Shown here in pieces: positions 1 through 5,568 of a stretch of 5,568 bases of DNA (position 1 is the stretch's first letter; each line of letters starts with the position of its first letter). The position numbers were made by a program, and so were the translations under genes. This DNA comes from Candidatus Aegiribacteria sp. (GTDB lineage Bacteria; Fermentibacterota; Fermentibacteria; Fermentibacterales; JCC-6). Location: the NCBI GenBank assembly GCA_030638185.1, contig DAOWFD010000369.1:1-5568 (forward strand), given 5' to 3'. The notes beneath the pieces are model-generated. The model saw only the letters and a program-made list of their open reading frames with translations, did no database searches and was not told the origin of the DNA.

Positions 1-39
1 ATGTCAAGGGCTGGTGATGTTACAGGAAGAATTATTGAT

Positions 40-72
40 GAAATAGAAAAGGGAGCCGGCATGCCGGCTCCC
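40..72 (-). terminator. Rho-independent terminator of the small secreted-protein gene
   Basis: Positions 51-72 form a perfect self-complementary sequence (arms GGGAGCCGGC and GCCGGCTCCC), which folds as a 9-bp GC-rich stem with a CATG loop. Read on the minus strand, it begins 21 bases after the TAA stop at 94-96 and is followed at once by a T-rich tail (TTTTCTATTT, 50 down to 41). That is the standard layout of an intrinsic terminator for the minus-strand gene. On the plus strand the tail is much weaker (CCCGTTTCGATT), so two-way action is possible but less well supported. Confidence 0.85.
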
Positions 73-93
73 CCCGTTTCGATTGTATACAGA

Positions 94-768
94 TTACTGC
101 AAGACAGTCTTGATATGTCCCCATGTTGTGTGTTCAAGAGCGCCACCGGTATCGACCAGGTTGCAGTCGTCCCAGAAAATCGTGCTTCCGCCGCTGGAGA
201 ATAGGTCAAGGGCTGCAATTTCATTTACTCCACTCGACTGCCATGCGTTTGAAGCCAGGAAACTGCCATTGTAGTAAATGTCGTAGGTGTTCGCATCGAG
301 ATAGATTTCTACCTTGACTTCTACCCACTGATCGTTGACTATGGCTGTGGTTGTGCCGCTGTAATTATCTTTTACTTGTCCGATATCGGAATGAAATTCA
401 AGCTGGACGGACCAGTTAAAGGAGGGTGGATCGTATGTGTTCAGCATGATGAAAAACTGATCTCCTGTTGAGCCTGAAGGGATGTAGCACCATGCTGTCA
501 TTTCCCATTCGCCGGTGGTTTCAGTAAATTCCTGCACGATATCCGATGTTGGAATGGTTGCCAATGAATTATCAGGGGAAAGAGACATCGAATCTACTAC
601 GAAAGCGTCCCATGCTGGGTTGTTCTCCCAACCTGTCCAGCCACCCTGGCCGTGGAGCCCGGTGCCAGGAGTATACGAATCGAAATTATCGGACCAGTTA
701 GCGCTGGCTGCCGGTACGATGAGTAGTAATGCTGAACATACTGTCAAAAGACGGTAGAAACTTTTCAT
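94..768 (-). CDS. Secreted protein with a concanavalin A/LamG-like beta-sandwich domain
   Basis: This 224-residue protein has a clear Sec signal peptide: Lys2, Arg6, a hydrophobic core at about 7-20, and an Ala-Ser-Ala cleavage site at 21-23. Mature residues 24-205 are rich in aromatic, Gly, Asn and Asp residues. The pattern (DNFDSY near 27-32, LHGQGGWTGW at 38-47, alternating strands, then DQWVEVKVEIYLD at 146-158, DIYYNG at 163-168 and FWDDCNL at 198-204) resembles secreted LamG/concanavalin A-like jelly-roll domains. Such folds bind or accompany carbohydrates, but I see no glycosidase active-site motif, so any enzymatic role is unsupported. After a Gly-Gly linker it ends in a short tail containing TTWGHIK (214-220). 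The ATG start is backed by GAGGGGG (780-774) at suitable spacing. It has its own likely promoter and a strong terminator, and lies 97 bases downstream of the phosphorylase on the same strand. The fold call is by pattern recognition; the ligand is unknown. Confidence 0.85.
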   Translation of the reverse strand: MKSFYRLLTVCSALLLIVPAASANWSDNFDSYTPGTGLHGQGGWTGWENNPAWDAFVVDSMSLSPDNSLATIPTSDIVQEFTETTGEWEMTAWCYIPSGSTGDQFFIMLNTYDPPSFNWSVQLEFHSDIGQVKDNYSGTTTAIVNDQWVEVKVEIYLDANTYDIYYNGSFLASNAWQSSGVNEIAALDLFSSGGSTIFWDDCNLVDTGGALEHTTWGHIKTVLQ

Positions 769-794
769 ATTTACCCCCTCAGGTAAAGTTAAAG

Positions 795-812
795 ATTAGT
801 ATCACCACTAAT
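795..812. promoter_or_regulatory. Inverted repeat at the expected transcription start (possible operator)
   Basis: ATTAGT (795-800) and ACTAAT (807-812) are perfect inverted arms of 6 bp separated by 6 bases. On the minus strand the repeat begins only a few bases downstream of the proposed -10 box, so it covers the expected transcription start. That would suit a repressor site. The arms are short and AT-rich, so chance is a real alternative, and an RNA hairpin from them would be weak. Confidence 0.25.
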
Positions 813-815
813 ATA

Positions 816-845
816 TTAATATCCTATTTTGAGCAGACGGGTCAA
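816..845 (-). promoter_or_regulatory. Sigma-70-like promoter for the small secreted-protein gene
   Basis: On the minus strand, TTGACC (845-840) matches the -35 consensus at five of six bases. After an 18-base spacer comes TATTAA (821-816), which matches the -10 consensus at four of six, inside a strongly AT-rich block. Transcription would start near 809, leaving a leader of about 40 bases before the ATG at 768. The promoter sits entirely in the gap after the phosphorylase stop, so the gene can be transcribed on its own even if some readthrough occurs. It is based on consensus matching only, and the host's sigma factor preference is unknown. Confidence 0.5.
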
Positions 846-865
846 GTCCCGGTACTGTGTTCTAT

Positions 866-3418
866 TTACTCCCACCAGCAAACGAGATCAGGTTCTATAA
901 TACGCCCGAACTCAGTATGGCAGGGGAGTATTCTTACCGTGAACCCCTGATTTCCCGAGTGGCTGCATTCGAATGAACCTCTAAAAAGCAACATTCCGTC
1001 CTCTTCATGCTCGAACACCAGGTGAACCGATTCCCTCTCCGTCAGCAATCCGTCGTATCTAATGCTTCCGTGCTGGACTTCAACAAGGAGATCATCAGGT
1101 ACAAGTCCCGGGGCGCGAAGGGCAACTGTGACAGGGATGGGGTCTCCTACCTCACAGGTGCCGTTATCAATTTCCGATTCAACCGTATCTATCCTGACGG
1201 AATGCCAGTTCTCCCGGATTTTCTCCATCCATGAAGCCAGTTCTCTGGCTCCCGAATAATCGTTTTCCGACAGTTTCTTTGTTCCATTGTATGCAGGTAC
1301 GTAGAATCTCGATGTGTATTCGGTAAGCATCCTGTTGCTGCTGAAAACAGGACATACGTTCTTCAGTGATTCCTTGACGATCCTGAGCCAGTTCACGGGG
1401 ATATCGTTCTTGTCACGATCGTAGAAAATGGGCACTATCTGGTTCTCAATAATATTGTAGAGCGCCTTTGCCTCCAGTCTGTCCTGAAGCTCAGGATCAT
1501 CGTACTCTTCTCCGGAACCGATGGACCAGCCTGCGCCCGGCTTGTAGGCCTCAGCCCACCAGCCGTCGGGGACACTGCAGTGAACGGCTCCATTGAAACA
1601 CGCTTTCATGCCGCTGGTACCGCACGCCTCCATGGGCAGTTTTGGAGTGTTCAGCCATATGTCAACGCCCTGAACCATCTGCCTGGCCATGTCCATGCAG
1701 TAATCCTCAAGATAGATGACTTTACCGTAGAATTCCTCTTTCATACACAGGTGGATGATCTCCCTTATCAATTCCTTGCCGGACGAATCGTGTGGGTGCG
1801 CCTTGCCGGCGAAGATGAACTGCACGGGACATTCCGGATCATTGACTATTCTGGCAAGACGTTCTTCATCTCTGAGAATGAGAGTAGCTCTCTTGTAAGT
1901 TGCGAATCTTCTTGCAAAACCGATGGTGGCTGTCTCAGGATCAAGAACGGGTATGTCTTCGAGGTGTGGTTTGAACAGTCCCATCCGTCTTATCTGTTTT
2001 TCCCATCTATCCCTCGCCCAGGAGATCAGTCTTTCCCTCATTCTGACATGTGCAGGCCAGAGTTCTGAATCGGGGATCTTGTCAACTTTCTCCCATTCTT
2101 TTGCGTCTGTCTTATTGCTTGACCATCTTGGACCGACATACCTGCTGAACAGTTTTTCCATCTCATCGGAGACCCATGTTTCGGGATGTATTCCGTTTGT
2201 TACATGCGTAAGAGGTGTGTCTGTGGATGGGAGAGCCGGCCATACATCCTTCCATATATCCCTCGATATATTCCCATGAAGCTCGCTTACACCGTTTCTG
2301 AATTTTGAAAAACGAAGGCCGAAAACCGTCAAGGAGAATTTTGGATTATCATCGTAATGCCCAAATCGAAGGAACTCCTCATCGGTCAGGCCTATGGCGT
2401 CGATCATGGGGCGAAGGTACTCGATCACAAGATCCGTTGAGAATTCCTCATTGCCCGCAGGCACAGGTGTGTGAGTTGTGAACACGTTCCCGGCGGACAC
2501 GATTTCACGGGCTTCCGGAAAGGAAAGTCCTTCCTGCATAAGCTGTCTTATACGTTCTACTATAAGGAATGCCGAATGTCCTTCGTTGATGTGCCGAACT
2601 GTGGGCGTAAGATCCATTGCATCAAGGGCTTTAAGACCTCCAATTCCCAGAATTATTTCCTGTTTGATCCTCACTTCACGGTCTCCGCCGTATAGTTGAC
2701 CTGTTATGCCTCTGTCACTTTTGTCGTTTTCCGGAAGATCTGTATCAAGGAGGTAGAGGGAAGCTCTGCCTACTTTCACCCGCCAGACCGCTGCCTTTAC
2801 GGTTCTATCGGCCATCGGGACTTCTACTGAGACCTGAGATCTATCTTCATGGTAGACTGGTTCAACCGGCATATTGGAGTAATCGTTGATGAAATACCTT
2901 TCCTGCTGCCAGCCGTCACTATTCAGATACTGGCTGAAGTATCCCTTCCTGTAAAGCAGTGAAACCCCGACAGCTGTCAGACCAAGCTCACTGCAGCTTT
3001 TAATAGTATCTCCGGCCAGTATGCCAAGACCTCCGGAATAGATAGGTATGCTCTCATGCAGTCCGAATTCAGCAGAAAAAGTGGCGACAAGGAAGTTGTC
3101 GCCCTTTATTTCCTGCTGCTTCTTCAGATCATCAAACCATGTGTTTCGCTCAAGATAATCCGCCAGCCTTTCGACTGTCTTTTCAAGGTGTGAAAGATAG
3201 ACTGCATCTGCCGAAAGCTTCTCAAGCCTTTCCTGGCTTACATGTCCCAGCAGGCGCACAGGGTTGTGATAGGTACTTTCCCATAAGTCGGAATCGATCC
3301 ATCTGAATAACTCCATGGCTTGTGTATTCCACGTCCACCAGGTGTTGTAAGCTATCTTCTTGAGTGCGGCAAGCTGCTTTGGTATTCTGGGTACTACTCT
3401 GAAATTCTTAGTTTTCAA
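866..3418 (-). CDS. glgP: Alpha-glucan (glycogen/maltodextrin) phosphorylase, DUF3417-bearing class
   Basis: This cytoplasmic GT35 enzyme splits alpha-1,4-glucan with phosphate, using pyridoxal phosphate (PLP), to release glucose-1-phosphate for glycogen or maltodextrin breakdown. The 850 residues match the full length of the divergent bacterial class (TIGR02094-like), not the E. coli GlgP/MalP class. Residues 1 to about 110 are the DUF3417 region (AYNTWWTWN at 23-31). Conserved blocks follow: SGGLGILAGD (128-137), RHINEGHSAF (275-284), FTTHTPVPAG (313-322), HVTNGIHPETW (405-415), RRFATYKR (503-510) and FAGKAHPHD (536-544). EACGTSGMK (597-605) holds the expected PLP Schiff-base lysine, Lys605; Cys599 takes a position I recall as usually Ser. 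Residues from about 740 to 850 are a beta-rich C-terminal region typical of this class. The start is TTG at 3418-3416: an in-frame stop lies 29 bases upstream, no in-frame ATG intervenes, and GGAAGG precedes it by 8 bases. The next in-frame Met, residue 35, would remove conserved DUF3417 sequence. It is divergent from the C25 peptidase gene. All motifs look intact. Confidence 0.96.
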   Translation of the reverse strand: MKTKNFRVVPRIPKQLAALKKIAYNTWWTWNTQAMELFRWIDSDLWESTYHNPVRLLGHVSQERLEKLSADAVYLSHLEKTVERLADYLERNTWFDDLKKQQEIKGDNFLVATFSAEFGLHESIPIYSGGLGILAGDTIKSCSELGLTAVGVSLLYRKGYFSQYLNSDGWQQERYFINDYSNMPVEPVYHEDRSQVSVEVPMADRTVKAAVWRVKVGRASLYLLDTDLPENDKSDRGITGQLYGGDREVRIKQEIILGIGGLKALDAMDLTPTVRHINEGHSAFLIVERIRQLMQEGLSFPEAREIVSAGNVFTTHTPVPAGNEEFSTDLVIEYLRPMIDAIGLTDEEFLRFGHYDDNPKFSLTVFGLRFSKFRNGVSELHGNISRDIWKDVWPALPSTDTPLTHVTNGIHPETWVSDEMEKLFSRYVGPRWSSNKTDAKEWEKVDKIPDSELWPAHVRMRERLISWARDRWEKQIRRMGLFKPHLEDIPVLDPETATIGFARRFATYKRATLILRDEERLARIVNDPECPVQFIFAGKAHPHDSSGKELIREIIHLCMKEEFYGKVIYLEDYCMDMARQMVQGVDIWLNTPKLPMEACGTSGMKACFNGAVHCSVPDGWWAEAYKPGAGWSIGSGEEYDDPELQDRLEAKALYNIIENQIVPIFYDRDKNDIPVNWLRIVKESLKNVCPVFSSNRMLTEYTSRFYVPAYNGTKKLSENDYSGARELASWMEKIRENWHSVRIDTVESEIDNGTCEVGDPIPVTVALRAPGLVPDDLLVEVQHGSIRYDGLLTERESVHLVFEHEEDGMLLFRGSFECSHSGNQGFTVRILPCHTEFGRIIEPDLVCWWE

Positions 3419-3426
3419 TATCTGCG

Positions 3427-3432
3427 CCTTCC
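3427..3432 (-). promoter_or_regulatory. Ribosome binding site fixing the phosphorylase TTG start
   Basis: GGAAGG on the minus strand (3432-3427) ends 8 bases before the TTG at 3418. That is ideal Shine-Dalgarno spacing for the TTG and rules in favour of this non-ATG start. The two G bases at its 5' end overlap an out-of-frame ATG (3434-3432), so this site cannot serve that ATG. Confidence 0.7.
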
Positions 3433-3434
3433 AT

Positions 3435-3503
3435 GAACCCTTCTCTCTGTACGGGAACGATTATCTGAGTTATGTAATATATTCATAGCAATCTAAAAGT
3501 AAT
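3435..3503. promoter_or_regulatory. Divergent promoter region between phosphorylase and C25 peptidase genes
   Basis: Both flanking genes are transcribed outward from this short, AT-rich stretch, so it must carry the nearest promoters for both unless transcripts start inside the neighbouring genes. Possible -10 boxes are GATAAT on the minus strand (3465-3460) and TATATT on the plus strand (3478-3483). Neither has a convincing -35 box at normal spacing: TTGCTA (3491-3486, minus) would need a 20-base spacer. The two candidate -10 boxes are close enough that polymerases could interfere with each other. The location is well supported by gene layout, but the exact boxes are not. Confidence 0.4.
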
Positions 3504-3510
3504 GGAGGAG
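3504..3510 (+). promoter_or_regulatory. Strong ribosome binding site selecting the TTG start of the C25 peptidase
   Basis: GGAGGAG is a near-perfect Shine-Dalgarno sequence. It lies 6 bases before TTG at 3517 (8 bases counted from GGAGG). It overlaps the in-frame ATG at 3502 and directly abuts the in-frame ATG at 3511, so it is misplaced for both. It therefore argues for initiation at the TTG. Confidence 0.7.
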
Positions 3511-3516
3511 ATGGAT

Positions 3517-5559
3517 TTGAAATCAGTCTGTTTTGCGCAAATGCTTCTTATATTGAGTTTTCAGGCGGCAGGAGGTTCCATTTCCAGAACCCTCCATTTC
3601 AATCCGGCTGATGTCGACCTTCAGTTGAATGATACCTGGACTGTAGCTGTAATGCCGGGGTTCGAGCAGAGGGGAATCCCAGGAACCCCGCTTCTTCCGG
3701 CAGTTCCCGAAGTATTCATACTCCCCGATGGTGCGAAGAACGTTACTTTCAGCGCAGTCCTTCTTGAAGAGACTGGAATTGGCCTCCCGGGAATAGTAAT
3801 CATGCCAGCAATGGAACTCAGACCATTCAGTTTATATACTTCAGCTTCTGTTCGTATGCCTGATCAGACTATTTACTCATCCGATTCCCCCTGGCCCGAG
3901 AATCCGGTTATCAGTACACACACTGGCACACTTGGAGGAATCAGGATAGCTTCCTGTCTCATTCAACCGTGGGTTTACATTCCGGCAACAGGTTCACTTA
4001 ACATCATAAATGAAATTGAAATAACCGTAACATGGGAAGACGGCATCAATTACAGTCTTACCGCTGAACAGACAGCAGTTGCCCGAAGCAGGATCAGTGC
4101 ACTTGAAGGAATGGCTGATCAGGCCTTTATATGGGATTCACCTCCTGTTCAAGGGGGTGATGCTCAGTATCTTCTGATATGTGACAGTTCATATATGGAA
4201 ACAATGGAACCGCTTGCGTCTTTCCATGAGGACAGTGGTTATACAGTTGAAATTGCCGCCGTTCAGGATATCTTATCCTCTGGAACCGGCAGAGATGATG
4301 CTGAGAAGCTGCGAAATTTCATAAAGAACAGGTTCCTTGAACACGGGACTGTCTTCGTCCTACTTGCCGGAGATGAAACGCTCGTCCCAGTGAGAATGGT
4401 TTACACCTATTGCGAGGGGGAGGATGATATTGCCCCTGTGGATCTTTATTTTGCCGATCTCGATGGTACATGGGACGGTAACGAAGACGGTGAATATGGC
4501 CAGCCGGATGACAACCTTGATCTCTACGCGGATGTACTGCTGGGACGGGCACTCTTCTCTACTCTTGATGAAGCGGAGCTCTTTGTTCAGAAAAACCTGA
4601 CCTATCAGGCCAGCCCGCCACCCGGAGACTGGCAGACAAGAGCTGTTCTGTGCGGTGCGGTACTGTTTGAGGATATCGGCTATACCGCAGACAAGGGCTG
4701 TGATTCCATCGCTGTTGAGTTTCCTCCATACTGGGAAGTGAGTAAATTTTACGAAGAACTGCCTGGTGGAGGCTTTGTGGAACATATTCCAATTATAAGC
4801 AGTGGTTCCGCATGGAATCACTACGCGGGGCACGGAAATGAAAGGGGTATCTACTGGCGTCTCGACCCTATGGGAATGATGACAAACTGGATCGCTTCCG
4901 ACAGTCTTCATAACGGTACTAAAGCTGGTGTACATATCAGTATTGCATGCCACCCTGCAGAATACATTGACCAGGAATGCTGTGCGGAGGCCCTTCTCAA
5001 CAAACCCGACGGTGGAGGGGTTGCCGTGCTTTTCAACACAAGCTACGGCTGGGAGGGTCACTGGCCTTCTCTCGGGGCCAGTGAACGGATGTGCATAGAT
5101 CTTTCCAGGCAGGTTTTTGGTTCACAGGCATCCAGCCTGGGCCTTGCTTTCGCGACCGCGAAGGATCTAAGGATCCCCTTTATGGCAGGAGGATACGATC
5201 GTACGTTCCAGAGCCTCCTGTCCTGGAGCGCCTTCATGGACCCCGCTCTCGTGGTCTTGCAGACCGAAGGAGGAGGATATATCCCTCCCGTAACACTCAA
5301 TATAACCCCCCCGTATCCCAATCCCTCGGAGAGGAATGCTCCGGTTTCCTTTTACGTAAGTTTCGATGAAGGATCCGCAGAAGTATCGGTACACGACCTT
5401 TCGGGAAGGCTTATCTGGAAAACGGAAATTCCCTCATCACAGAGGGTAAGCTGGGAGGGAACGGATTCAGCAGACAGAAGAGTTCCTGCCGGGGTTTACA
5501 TTGTCTCCGCCAGGAGGGGTGACTACGCTGTCAGTCGTCTTGTCACTGTACTGGACTGA
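3517..5559 (+). CDS. Secreted gingipain-like cysteine peptidase (family C25) with C-terminal FlgD-like/T9SS-type sorting domain
   Basis: Started at TTG 3517, this is a 680-residue exported cysteine endopeptidase. Residues 1 to about 20 form a signal peptide (MKSVCF, then a hydrophobic core, then QAAGGS). Residues from about 21 to 200 resemble the C25 propeptide, with GIPGTPLLP (53-61) before a Pro-Asp-Gly turn. The peptidase domain spans about 217-585: LLAGDE (282-287), an Asp/Gly-rich stretch ending in DVLLGR (309-344) that could bind calcium, His439 in HYAGHGN as probable catalytic His, and Cys478 in SIACHP as probable nucleophile, followed by FNTSYGW (506-512). The 39-residue His-Cys gap resembles gingipains. 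Residues from about 595 to 680 (PPYPNP, HDLSGRLI, a Trp-x-Gly turn, VPAGVY, final SRLVTVLD) look like a FlgD-like or type IX secretion sorting domain, so cell-surface delivery with the tail removed is likely. Starting at in-frame ATGs 3502 or 3511 would add five or two residues, including acidic ones that suit a signal peptide poorly. It lacks the extra adhesin regions of P. gingivalis gingipains and is far shorter than the PorU sortase. Its cleavage specificity cannot be read here. Confidence 0.92.
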   Translation: MKSVCFAQMLLILSFQAAGGSISRTLHFNPADVDLQLNDTWTVAVMPGFEQRGIPGTPLLPAVPEVFILPDGAKNVTFSAVLLEETGIGLPGIVIMPAMELRPFSLYTSASVRMPDQTIYSSDSPWPENPVISTHTGTLGGIRIASCLIQPWVYIPATGSLNIINEIEITVTWEDGINYSLTAEQTAVARSRISALEGMADQAFIWDSPPVQGGDAQYLLICDSSYMETMEPLASFHEDSGYTVEIAAVQDILSSGTGRDDAEKLRNFIKNRFLEHGTVFVLLAGDETLVPVRMVYTYCEGEDDIAPVDLYFADLDGTWDGNEDGEYGQPDDNLDLYADVLLGRALFSTLDEAELFVQKNLTYQASPPPGDWQTRAVLCGAVLFEDIGYTADKGCDSIAVEFPPYWEVSKFYEELPGGGFVEHIPIISSGSAWNHYAGHGNERGIYWRLDPMGMMTNWIASDSLHNGTKAGVHISIACHPAEYIDQECCAEALLNKPDGGGVAVLFNTSYGWEGHWPSLGASERMCIDLSRQVFGSQASSLGLAFATAKDLRIPFMAGGYDRTFQSLLSWSAFMDPALVVLQTEGGGYIPPVTLNITPPYPNPSERNAPVSFYVSFDEGSAEVSVHDLSGRLIWKTEIPSSQRVSWEGTDSADRRVPAGVYIVSARRGDYAVSRLVTVLD

Positions 5560-5568
5560 CCTGCAGTA

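Noticed and set aside
1..204. Plus-strand frame-1 open frame at the left edge (67 codons)
   Set aside because: It reads straight through the terminator palindrome and into the antisense of the secreted-protein gene, and shows no RBS or domain.
838..851. CGGG-TCAAGT-CCCG inverted repeat after the phosphorylase stop, considered as its terminator
   Set aside because: The stem is only 4 bp, no T-tract follows on the minus strand, and the sequence is better explained by the -35 box of the next promoter.
1580..2068. 162-codon plus-strand open frame opposite the phosphorylase gene
   Set aside because: It covers the antisense of strongly conserved phosphorylase motifs, including the PLP-lysine and RRFATYKR blocks. 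No domain is visible in its own translation.
3502..3504. ATG 3502 as the start of the C25 peptidase
   Set aside because: No Shine-Dalgarno sequence lies upstream of it. The strong GGAGGAG overlaps it and serves TTG 3517, and the extra acidic N-terminal residues fit a signal peptide poorly. It remains the alternative start.
4360..5061. 233-codon minus-strand open frame opposite the peptidase gene
   Set aside because: It lies wholly antisense to the catalytic domain of a well-supported C25 peptidase. Its translation shows no recognisable domain, and it is best explained by the codon bias of the real gene.
3517..5559. PorU (the C25-family sortase of type IX secretion) as the identity of the peptidase
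   Set aside because: The protein is far shorter than PorU and itself carries a sorting-type C-terminal domain, so an exported gingipain-like peptidase fits better.
1..5568. Search for CRISPR arrays, tRNA or rRNA genes, insertion sequence ends and tandem repeats
   Set aside because: No regularly spaced repeats, tRNA-like or rRNA-like stretches, transposase frames or terminal inverted repeats were seen by eye. The window is almost fully coding.

Overview
The window holds three complete protein genes. In order they are a small secreted protein (minus strand, 94-768), an alpha-glucan (glycogen) phosphorylase (minus strand, 866-3418), and a secreted gingipain-type C25 cysteine peptidase (plus strand, 3517-5559). 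No RNA gene, mobile element, CRISPR array or long non-coding stretch was seen. The largest gaps are about 97 bases (769-865) and 98 bases (3419-3516).

Organism: this is a bacterium with Shine-Dalgarno-led genes, roughly balanced base composition (judged by eye), two TTG starts, and several exported proteins. The C25 peptidase ends in a FlgD-like/type IX-type sorting domain, and the phosphorylase is of the divergent DUF3417-bearing class. This combination fits the Fibrobacteres-Chlorobi-Bacteroidetes (FCB) group and its uncultured relatives, such as Fermentibacteria- or Eisenbacteria-like lineages. The placement is inference from protein architecture, not a database result.

Layout: the left edge (1-50) lies beyond a strong rho-independent terminator (40-72) that closes the minus-strand secreted-protein gene. 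Upstream of that gene is a recognisable sigma-70-like promoter (816-845) and a short inverted repeat at the expected transcription start. The phosphorylase follows on the same strand with no convincing terminator of its own, so the two minus-strand genes may be partly co-transcribed. A compact AT-rich divergent intergenic region separates the phosphorylase from the peptidase, which runs to nine bases before the right edge.

How the genes work together: the phosphorylase is cytoplasmic and releases glucose-1-phosphate from storage glucan. The two exported proteins probably act in the envelope or outside the cell. Nothing in the sequence ties the three into one pathway, and I do not claim a new system. 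The points most worth checking are the TTG starts of both divergent genes, a tiny out-of-frame ORF overlapping the phosphorylase start, the short Trp-Gly-x-Ile-Lys tail of the small secreted protein, and the C-terminal sorting domain of the peptidase.
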